The notes under the pieces: model-generated | The model's input: the letters and a program-made list of their open reading frames with translations, nothing else | The model's database searches: none | What the model was told of the DNA's origin: nothing | In this document: positions 1-5,098 of the stretch, in pieces | How positions within the stretch are numbered: the first letter of the stretch is position 1 | Layout of the letters: each line of letters opens with the position of its first letter | Made by a program: the position numbers and the translations under genes | Assembly (NCBI GenBank): GCA_947632745.1 | Contig: CANRQH010000095.1 | Location: 1 to 5,341, forward strand | DNA: 5,341 nt | Direction of reading: 5' to 3' | DNA from: an uncultured Clostridia bacterium | GTDB taxonomy: Bacteria > Bacillota > Clostridia > TANB77 > CAG-508

Positions 1-431
1 ACTGAAACTTTTAATAAACTATCTGTAGTTTCAGATAAAATTGGATAATCAATATTTATTTTTGGAATTTGTATTTTTCCAACCATTTTATATCTTTTTC
101 CATTTGATGCTACATATTCATCTGTTATAGTATTGTTTGTTTTTTCTGGCTCTTCTGCTGTATATAAATTACTTTCATCTTCTCCATCTAATGCAATAAC
201 CCAAACACTATCGTCTTTACTTATTGTAGTATCATCTTCTGCTCCCATACTTGCTAATATATCTTGTGATATATTTTCTTGTTTATTTCTATCGTATGAA
301 GCATATACATATATAGAAAAAAGTATTATTATTATTATTATTGAAAGTATAAAATTAATTTTATACAGTTTCTTTTTTCTTCTTAATTCTGGAGTTACAT
401 ATATTTTTTCTGTAACAAGAATTTGATTCAT
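1..431 (-). CDS. Sortase-like membrane protein, N-terminal part (runs off left edge)
   Basis: The first 143 codons are present; the rest lies beyond the left edge. The product starts with a short cytoplasmic segment rich in Arg and Lys (RRKKK at about 17-21). One membrane-spanning segment follows at about 27-43, including six consecutive isoleucines, then an acidic, poorly conserved linker (about 48-110). From about 117 the sequence KIQIPKINIDYPIL begins, which matches the first beta strands of the sortase fold, especially class B/D-type clostridial sortases. Sortases are extracytoplasmic cysteine transpeptidases that attach surface proteins to the cell wall or join pilins. The catalytic His, Cys and Arg would lie outside the window, so activity cannot be judged. 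The ATG at 431 is chosen because AAGGAGGAG lies just upstream; an in-frame ATG at 449 would place that site inside the gene. The gene has its own promoter and is probably not dependent on rsmA. The family call rests only on the N-terminal strands. Confidence 0.72.
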   Translation of the reverse strand, partial: MNQILVTEKIYVTPELRRKKKLYKINFILSIIIIIILFSIYVYASYDRNKQENISQDILASMGAEDDTTISKDDSVWVIALDGEDESNLYTAEEPEKTNNTITDEYVASNGKRYKMVGKIQIPKINIDYPILSETTDSLLKVS

Positions 432-460
432 ATACTCCTCCTTTTTCATACTTAGTTATT

Positions 461-489
461 ATTATATCACGTTTTTTGATAAATTGAAA
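461..489 (-). promoter_or_regulatory. Extended -10 sigma-A promoter for the sortase-like gene
   Basis: On the minus strand a perfect TATAAT (466-461) is preceded by TGA (469-467), giving an extended -10 element. A poor -35, TTTCAA (489-484), lies 17 bp upstream. Transcription would start near 454, about 23 bases before the ATG at 431, with the Shine-Dalgarno in between. The extended -10 could compensate for the weak -35. The 140-bp gap between rsmA and this gene holds nothing else convincing: a weak inverted repeat (TTCTA/TAGAA) just after rsmA lacks a clear U-tract, so I do not call it a terminator. Confidence 0.6.
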
Positions 490-571
490 TAGTTTTTAGT
501 AAATATTTAAAATATGTTAATTACAAATTCTATTTTCCGTCTAGAACTAAAACTTCGTCTTTGAACAAAAT

Positions 572-1432
572 TTACCTTATGAATAATATGTTTGTTAATC
601 TTGCGAAGTCTTCTATGGTTAAATTTTCTGCTCTCACGTCTTCTCTTAAGTTTAGGACTTTTAAAATTTTAACACCTTCTTCTTTACTTTTAAATAACCC
701 AGAGTTTAATAATGAATTTAGCAAAGTTTTTCTTCTTTGCATATAAGCAAATTTAATTATTTTAAAAAAGACTTCTTTATTTTTTACTTGAACTGCAGGA
801 GTTTCTCTTAATTCTAAATTTATTACTTCTGACGTAACCTCTGGCATTGGTATAAAACTTGTATTTGAAACTTCTCTTATTTTTGTCGATTTACAATAAT
901 AGTAAACAGTATACGTTATAGCTCCAGTATTTTTACCACTAGGAATTTCTATTAATCTCTCTGCAACTTCTTTTTGCACCATTACTGTTATACTTTTTAA
1001 ATCTAAATTACTTTCTAATAATTTCATTATAATCGGAGTTGTTATGTAATAAGGAAGATTTGCAACAACTTTCACATTTTTTATTTTCCCCGCTTCTTTT
1101 TCTTGTTTAATTAATTCATTAAAGTCAATTTTAAGTACATCTTGGTTTATAAGTTCAATATTATCATATGCTATAAATCTGTCATTTAGAATTTTTATCA
1201 TTTTCATGTCAAATTCTATACATATAACCTTTTTAGCCTTTTCTAACAAAAGCTTTGTCATGCTTCCAAGTCCCGGACCTATTTCTATTACTAAATCATC
1301 TGGTTCAATATTTGCTCCATCTACTATGTCTTGAATTACTTCATCATCAATCAAAAAGTTTTGCCCTAAGCTTTTACTCGCTTTTATTTTATATTTTTTC
1401 ATTAAAAATTTTGTCTCTTCTAATAAATTCAT
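572..1432 (-). CDS. rsmA: 16S rRNA (adenine(1518)-N6/adenine(1519)-N6)-dimethyltransferase RsmA (KsgA)
   Basis: This SAM-dependent enzyme dimethylates two adjacent adenines in the helix 45 loop of 16S rRNA during late 30S assembly; its loss gives kasugamycin resistance. The 286-residue product has normal family length. Visible motifs are SLGQNFL (21-27), the SAM-binding loop VIEIGPGLGSMT (48-59), the acidic ribose-binding E73, QDVLKID (97-103), the catalytic NLPYYITTP (125-133), FIPMPEVTS (193-201) and the C-terminal YMQRRKTLLNSL (230-241). The ATG at 1432 is chosen because it follows AGGAAAGGAG at proper spacing. The frame is open up to 1552, but that 40-residue extension reads through tandem repeats and is not family-like. 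No promoter is evident directly upstream, so it is probably co-transcribed with the Spo0E-like gene, with the repeat array in the shared mRNA. All key residues appear intact. Confidence 0.96.
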   Translation of the reverse strand: MNLLEETKFLMKKYKIKASKSLGQNFLIDDEVIQDIVDGANIEPDDLVIEIGPGLGSMTKLLLEKAKKVICIEFDMKMIKILNDRFIAYDNIELINQDVLKIDFNELIKQEKEAGKIKNVKVVANLPYYITTPIIMKLLESNLDLKSITVMVQKEVAERLIEIPSGKNTGAITYTVYYYCKSTKIREVSNTSFIPMPEVTSEVINLELRETPAVQVKNKEVFFKIIKFAYMQRRKTLLNSLLNSGLFKSKEEGVKILKVLNLREDVRAENLTIEDFARLTNILFIR

Positions 1433-1458
1433 TAAAAACTCCTTTCCTAGTTTGTCCC

Positions 1459-1576
1459 AAAAAGAACCGGTCCCTGTGGGACATGCCCCAAAAAGAACCG
1501 GTCCATTTGGAACATGTACAAAAAAGAACCGGTCCCTGTTGTGCATGTACAAAAAAGAACCGGTCCTAATTGGACA
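1459..1576. repeat. Four-copy tandem repeat, 31-bp period, between Spo0E-like gene and rsmA
   Basis: The core AAAAAGAACCGGTCC occurs exactly at 1459-1473, 1490-1504, 1521-1535 and 1552-1566, each 31 bp after the last. The 16-bp remainders are also related, converging on GGACATGTACA-like sequence, so the whole 31-mer is the unit and not just the core. The fourth copy is cut short at the stop codon of the Spo0E-like gene, and the first ends a few bases before the rsmA ribosome binding site (partial similarity continues to 1454). Each core contains the palindrome ACCGGT. In the minus-strand RNA, unit 1 forms GUCCC-ACA-GGGAC and unit 4 forms GUCC-AAUUA-GGAC, while units 2 and 3 pair poorly. The array is visibly GC-richer than its surroundings. 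It resembles GGGACGGTTC-type intergenic repeats that I recall from clostridial genomes, but I cannot confirm that here. Since 31 is not a multiple of three, it does not encode a repeated peptide. Confidence 0.93.
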
Positions 1577-1714
1577 TTAATTTTTTATTTTATAAAATTT
1601 TGCTATTAACTCATCTAACTGCACGCTTAGTTTGTAAATTTTTTCGTAATCTTCTCCTTTTTCGATACTTTCGTTTAATTTATTTCTTAATTTACAAATT
1701 TTATCATCTAACAT
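1577..1714 (-). CDS. Spo0E-like aspartyl-phosphate phosphatase family protein (45 aa)
   Basis: This small gene encodes 45 residues: two charged helical segments joined by a short turn (EKGED at about 18-22). The second helix holds LSVQLDELI (29-37), which fits the SxxLDxLI signature of the Spo0E family (SQELD in the type member). Family members are small helical-hairpin phosphatases that remove phosphate from response regulators such as Spo0A~P, delaying sporulation. The target here is an inference. At 45 aa it is at the short end for the family, though both helices appear present. The ATG at 1714 follows AAAGGAG (1731-1725) with a 10-base spacer. The stop codon touches the 31-bp repeat array, so the last residues (YKIKN) could have been altered by repeat growth. 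It probably heads a transcript that includes rsmA. Confidence 0.85.
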   Translation of the reverse strand: MLDDKICKLRNKLNESIEKGEDYEKIYKLSVQLDELIAKFYKIKN

Positions 1715-1776
1715 TTATTTATCGCTCCTTTAAAGCACAAAATTTAATTTTTCTTTTTTCTCTTACATTTACTACT

Positions 1777-1805
1777 AAATTAACACATAAAATTCACTTC
1801 GTCAA
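1777..1805 (-). promoter_or_regulatory. Candidate promoter for the Spo0E-like gene and rsmA
   Basis: On the minus strand TTGACG (1805-1800) is a good -35. The -10 is weak: TAATTT at 17 bp (1782-1777) or GTTAAT one to two bases closer with a TG ahead of it. Just upstream of the -35 is AAAAAGTACTTGA, identical over 13 bases to the sequence at the promoter of the M16 pair. Transcription would begin near 1770, leaving a leader of about 55 bases. The rest of the 174-bp gap up to the end of the YmfH-like gene (1715-1888) holds no gene and no clear terminator. Confidence 0.45.
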
Positions 1806-1888
1806 GTACTTTTTCGAACTTTTTTGATATTTCGTAAGCCTTTATTCTACTTAGTTTTAGGGTATTCGACAATTTTTGACAAACTGCT

Positions 1889-3157
1889 TTATTTTACAAC
1901 AGAAAGTACCATTTTTTGAGGTTGAAAATTGTCTTTAAAAACTTGATTTACAAGGTTTAAATCTACAGCTTCTATTTCTTCTAAATAATCAAACGAATTT
2001 ATACCTTTCATAAAATCCGACAAAAACATTCTTGCAATATCTGTAACATCATTATATTGTTTTATATATTCTCCGTAAATCATTTTTTTAATTCTTTCAA
2101 AGTCTTCTTTATTTAATCCATTCTCATTAATTTCTTGAACTTTTGCTTTGAATTTTTCGTATACTTCTTCAGGATTATTTGCATTTGTTGTAATTAATAT
2201 ATGTGCATAATTTTCTGCAAATTCATAAGATAAACTTGGCACTTCAAATATATTTCCTTCATGATAAAGTTCTTTGTATAAATTAGAGCTTTCTCCAAAT
2301 ATCATATTTAAAATAATTTCTATCGCAAGTTGTGTTTTTACTCTTTCTTTTGGAGTAGGTGCCTTACATTTTATTCCTATTGTTAAAATAGGCTTACTTA
2401 CATTCATTGTTTGCTCTACTTTTTCTTTTACAATGTCTTCTTGCTCCTCTTCAAATATTCTTTTTATTTCTCCATTTTGCTCTTTATTTATAAGTCTTTT
2501 TTCAATCTCGTCAAGTATTTCTTCTGGCTTAAAATCTCCACATACAACTAGGCACATATTTGATGGATTGTAAAATGTATTATAACATTTATATAAAATT
2601 TCTTTGTTTATATGGCTTATTGTCTCTATTGTGCCTGTAATATCAAGCTTTACAGGATGAGTATTGTACATTGCTTCTAAGCAATTTAAATATACTTTCC
2701 AATCAGGGTAATCATCATACATGCTTATTTCTTGCCCTATTATTCCCTTTTCTTTTTCTACATTTTCATCTGTAAAATATGGATGTTGTACATAATCCAT
2801 AAATTCATCTAATGCTTCATAAAAATTGTCTGTGCATTCATATAAATAAGCTGTATGGTCATTTGTTGTATATGCATTTGCAGATACTCCAATAGATGTT
2901 AAAACATCTAAACTGTTTTTTCCATTCTCTTGTTCAAACATTTTATGCTCTAAAAAGTGTGCTACTCCTTTTGGAACTTCTATTGGCTCGGTTTCACCTG
3001 GTACTATAAATTTATTATCTATTGATCCATAATGAGTTCCCCAAATTATATATTTTTTTTGAACTCCTTTTTTAGGTATGCACATTACAGTTAAACCATT
3101 TTTTAGTTTTTCTGTATATAAGGTTTCTTTTACCTTAGAATTATATATAGTTTGCAT
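1889..3157 (-). CDS. M16 family zinc metallopeptidase, YmfH-like catalytic subunit
   Basis: This 422-residue protein is an M16B-type (pitrilysin/insulinase superfamily) peptidase most like Bacillus YmfH. The inverted zinc motif HFLEH is at 67-71 (His67 and His71 bind zinc, Glu70 is the catalytic base). The distal zinc ligand is Glu143 in EKEKGIIGQEI. Other family-typical stretches are HYGSIDNKF (42-50), SANAYTTNDHTAYLY (92-106) and HPVKLDITGTIE (about 167-178). There is no signal peptide, so it acts in the cytoplasm, presumably on peptides. The C-terminal domain lacks the Arg/Tyr pair that helps hold substrate in M16 heterodimers; that pair is in the neighbouring YmfF-like subunit. The ATG at 3157 is preferred over the TTG at 3160 because AGGAAGGA then has a 7-base spacer. 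It lies 77 bp after the YmfF-like gene and is probably in the same operon. Its natural substrate is unknown. Confidence 0.93.
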   Translation of the reverse strand: MQTIYNSKVKETLYTEKLKNGLTVMCIPKKGVQKKYIIWGTHYGSIDNKFIVPGETEPIEVPKGVAHFLEHKMFEQENGKNSLDVLTSIGVSANAYTTNDHTAYLYECTDNFYEALDEFMDYVQHPYFTDENVEKEKGIIGQEISMYDDYPDWKVYLNCLEAMYNTHPVKLDITGTIETISHINKEILYKCYNTFYNPSNMCLVVCGDFKPEEILDEIEKRLINKEQNGEIKRIFEEEQEDIVKEKVEQTMNVSKPILTIGIKCKAPTPKERVKTQLAIEIILNMIFGESSNLYKELYHEGNIFEVPSLSYEFAENYAHILITTNANNPEEVYEKFKAKVQEINENGLNKEDFERIKKMIYGEYIKQYNDVTDIARMFLSDFMKGINSFDYLEEIEAVDLNLVNQVFKDNFQPQKMVLSVVK

Positions 3158-3234
3158 CAAAAATCCTTCCTTTCTTATATCTTAGTTGCACTTACAGTTA
3201 TTAATCCATTACTTTATTTTTTAACTGTTAACTT

Positions 3235-4531
3235 TTAATTTCTTAAAAAGTATATTGTATTTATTTTTATTTTTTGTGCGATATTTTCTATTTGTTCTTT
3301 TGTTACATTTTGTATATTTTCTTTATACTTTTCTATTGTTTCATCAGAGTTTGTAATTTCTTGCCCTAAATAATATATTATTTGAGTATCTTGCTCATCA
3401 TCTATTGCATTTATTTGAGATATTATTCCTTTTTTTGCATTTTCTATTTCTTCTTCTGTAAAGTTTCCTTTTTTCATTTCTTCAATTTGCTCTTTTATTA
3501 TATTTAGAGCTTTTTCAAAATTGTTTATTTCAATTCCAGCACCAATTATAATGTTACTTTTATAACGAACATAATTTGAATTTGCGGTATATGCTAAACT
3601 TGCTTTTTCTCTGACATTTTGAAATAGTTTTGAATTTGCACTTCCTCCGAAGTAAATTATTGTACATCATTGCTTGATATTTTAAATTTTTGTCTTTTAA
3701 ATCTTCTTCATTAAATAAAATATCACATCCAATTACAACTTTACCTTGAACAACATCCATTTTTTCTTCTATTGTTCTTTCTTCTACTTCTTCCTTTACT
3801 TCAATATCATTTACAACATATTTTGCATCTCTGGGCTCTAATTTGCTTATATTTTCATCTTCTTCAATAATTTTTACGCAATCTTCTTTATTAATTTTTC
3901 CAGATACAAATATATCAATTTTACACTCACTTAAAAGCTTTTTATAATAGTCATATAAATTTTGACTATTTATTTTATCTAAATCTTCTACATATCCAAA
4001 TCTGTACAAACCTGCTGGCATATCTTTGTACATTTCTTCTATACATCTCGTTCTTGCATATTGAGCTTTATTATCTACTTTAGAATTAATTTTCTGCCTT
4101 ATATTTTCTTTTTCTTGCTCAACATATTCTTCTTTAAATTTTCCATCTTCTAAATATGGATTAAAAACTATATCTGTTAATTTTTCTATACTCATTTTGA
4201 ACATATTGTTAGCATTTTGTGGAAGAAACTCGTCATTTATGCTCTCTAAATAAAACTTTAATATATGGTTGTCTCCTGTTTTATTTAACCCACTATCAAA
4301 GCTTGCTCCATACATCTCCTCTAAAGTTTTGCTTATTTCTTCTTGAGTTTGCATAGTTTTAGAACCACGCCTTAAAATTGCTGATACTACAGCATCAAAT
4401 GTAACATACTCTCTACTTAATGGAGTTGTTAAAAATATGGCTATTAAATTCGTTTTGAATTTATCTGTGTTTAAATTGTGAACTGTTATACCTTTTTTTA
4501 TTTCTTGCTTTTTATATTCCACTTTTCTCAT
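3235..4531 (-). pseudogene. Frameshifted M16 family peptidase, YmfF-like non-catalytic subunit
   Basis: Two reading frames together make one full YmfF-like protein of 431 residues. The first runs from the ATG at 4531 (293 codons of homologous sequence to about 3653). The second covers about 3651-3238 and carries on the family sequence as FGGSANSKLFQNVREK, ending YFLRN. One extra base near 3652 (or two missing) separates them; skipping it restores YNNLFGGSANSK. Read as given, the product ends at 3560 with about 30 wrong residues. The N-terminal domain has no HxxEH zinc motif at the expected place (about 38-55), as in YmfF, so it is non-catalytic by design. The lost C-terminal part carries the Arg and Tyr of NVREKASLAY, thought to bind substrate for the catalytic partner. 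The start has a close Shine-Dalgarno (AGAGAGG) and its own promoter. No long homopolymer explains the shift, so sequencing or assembly error and true mutation are both possible. Confidence 0.88.
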
Positions 4532-4556
4532 TCCTCTCTATTTTTTTATCTTATTT

Positions 4557-4586
4557 AGTATACTACAAAACAACTTTATTATTCAA
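4557..4586 (-). promoter_or_regulatory. Sigma-A promoter for the M16 pair
   Basis: TTGAAT (4586-4581) and TATACT (4562-4557) are separated by 18 bp on the minus strand, each one or two bases from consensus. Transcription would start near 4550, leaving a leader of only about 20 bases before the ATG at 4531. The -35 lies at the end of AAAAAGTACTTGA, the same 13-mer found at the Spo0E-like promoter. The promoter lies downstream of the rpsU terminator, so the M16 genes appear to be a separate unit from rpsU. Confidence 0.65.
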
Positions 4587-4600
4587 GTACTTTTTTAAAT

Positions 4601-4631
4601 GATGACTTTGGGGACGGAGACAAAAAGCATC
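4601..4631. repeat. GC-rich hairpin element between rpsU terminator and M16 promoter
   Basis: GATG-A-CTTT at the left and AAAGCATC at the right form an 8-bp stem with one bulged A around the loop GGGGACGGAGACAA (4610-4623). It stands out as a G-rich island in AT-rich intergenic DNA. It lacks a U-tract on either strand and is therefore not a standard terminator. The GGGGACGG core recalls the GGGAC/GGTTC theme of the 31-bp repeats near rsmA, and the element happens to be 31 bp long, but the two cannot be aligned convincingly end to end. It may be a single copy of a dispersed clostridial intergenic repeat; this is an inference. Confidence 0.5.
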
Positions 4632-4635
4632 ACTC

Positions 4636-4672
4636 AAAAAAAGAAAAATAGGTCGCAAAACCACCTATTTTT
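4636..4672 (-). terminator. Rho-independent terminator of rpsU
   Basis: On the minus strand AAAAATAGGT (4672-4663) pairs perfectly with ACCTATTTTT (4653-4644) around a 9-base loop. The stem is followed by C and a run of seven T (4642-4636), and starts 16 bases after the rpsU stop. The flanking sequence on the other strand (CGTTTTTTATTATTTTTT) is also T-rich, so the structure could act in both directions, though no plus-strand gene needs it. It separates rpsU from the M16 pair. Confidence 0.88.
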
Positions 4673-4688
4673 CGTTTTTTATTATTTT

Positions 4689-4859
4689 TTAGAATTTTCT
4701 TTTTCTTGCAGCCTCTGATTTTTTCTTTCTTTTTACACTAGGTTTTTCATAGTGTTCTCTTTTACGTACTTCTTGAAGCACACCATTTCTTGCGCACTGT
4801 CTTTTAAATCTTTTAAGTGCGTCTTCTATATTACCATTATTAACTTTAATCTCTGACAT
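4689..4859 (-). CDS. rpsU: 30S ribosomal protein S21
   Basis: This 56-residue, very basic protein is a complete bS21. It binds the 30S platform close to the 3' end of 16S rRNA and the anti-Shine-Dalgarno, and helps initiation. Diagnostic stretches are ALKRFKRQCARNGVLQEVRK (14-33), REHYEKPSVKRKKK (34-47) and the Firmicutes tail SEAARKRKF (48-56). The ATG at 4859 gives the conserved N-terminus MSEIKV. The frame remains open ten codons further to 4889, but those codons would contain the ribosome binding site. That site is an unusual run of six G (4875-4870) in GGAAGGGGGG, with a spacer of about 10 bases. The gene is monocistronic: it has its own consensus promoter and a strong terminator, and the yqeY neighbour seen in Bacillus is absent. 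Confidence 0.97.
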   Translation of the reverse strand: MSEIKVNNGNIEDALKRFKRQCARNGVLQEVRKREHYEKPSVKRKKKSEAARKRKF

Positions 4860-4940
4860 TATATTTATTCCCCCCTTCCGGTCATACATAAACGTATGTG
4901 GGATTATTTCTTATAGGTTTTTTACCTTCACCCGATATAC
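4860..4940 (-). promoter_or_regulatory. rpsU leader with small hairpin beside a G-rich Shine-Dalgarno
   Basis: The predicted leader is about 80 bases. It holds AGGT-AAAAA-ACCT (4927-4915) and CATAC-GUUUAU-GUAUG (4898-4883), the latter ending seven bases before the six-G run. A CCC at 4902-4900 could pair with part of the G run and enclose this hairpin, covering the ribosome binding site. AAGGGGG pairs with the anti-Shine-Dalgarno if one G-U pair is allowed. Control of S21 synthesis through this leader is a speculation; the stems are short. Confidence 0.3.
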
Positions 4941-4946
4941 TTTTAT

Positions 4947-4976
4947 ATTATACTCTATAATTATAGTAGTTGTCAA
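4947..4976 (-). promoter_or_regulatory. Consensus sigma-A promoter of rpsU
   Basis: Both hexamers are perfect on the minus strand: TTGACA (4976-4971) and TATAAT (4952-4947), with an 18-bp spacer. Transcription should start near 4940. This is the strongest promoter in the window, as expected for a ribosomal protein gene. The 120 bp between it and the helicase stop codon contain AT-rich sequence with no recognisable gene or clear terminator. Confidence 0.85.
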
Positions 4977-5098
4977 GTGCTTAGTTTTAGTTTTTTATTT
5001 GTTTTGGGGAAAATTTTTATTTTTATAGTTAATAGATTCATAAAGAACTCATATTGCACTTATTTCTAAATTCAAAACTAAATTAAAAACTTATATTA

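Noticed and set aside
133..426. Plus-strand frame over the sortase-like gene, 97 residues with hydrophobic stretches
   Set aside because: It is antisense to a gene with promoter, ribosome binding site and recognisable domain; its Ser/Ile-rich content is a mirror of that gene.
541..571. Terminator after rsmA formed by TTCTA/TAGAA
   Set aside because: The stem is five pairs plus wobbles and is not followed by a T-run.
1433..1552. Forty-residue N-terminal extension of RsmA starting at 1552
   Set aside because: It reads through the tandem repeat, is unlike the family's N-terminus, and would place the good Shine-Dalgarno at about 1440 inside the gene.
1459..1576. CRISPR array with 15-bp repeats and 16-bp spacers
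   Set aside because: The repeats are too short, the supposed spacers resemble each other, and no cas genes are present. The whole 31-mer is a tandem repeat.
1255..1827. Plus-strand open frames over rsmA, the repeat and the Spo0E-like gene
   Set aside because: They are antisense to recognised genes, lack family resemblance and good ribosome binding sites, and have low-complexity Leu/Phe/Ser composition typical of AT-rich antisense.
3194..3228. Inverted repeat ACAGTTA/TAACTGT between the two M16 genes as a terminator
   Set aside because: The stem is only seven mostly A-T pairs with a 21-base loop and no U-tract.
3235..3477. Separate 80-residue gene starting at the ATG at 3477
   Set aside because: The same frame continues upstream to about 3651 with YmfF-like sequence, and the methionine is internal (EEMKKGNF). 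It is the C-terminal end of the frameshifted gene.
4860..4889. Ten-residue extension of S21 (MYDRKGGINI)
   Set aside because: It is a translation of the ribosome binding site region; S21 proteins start at MSEI.
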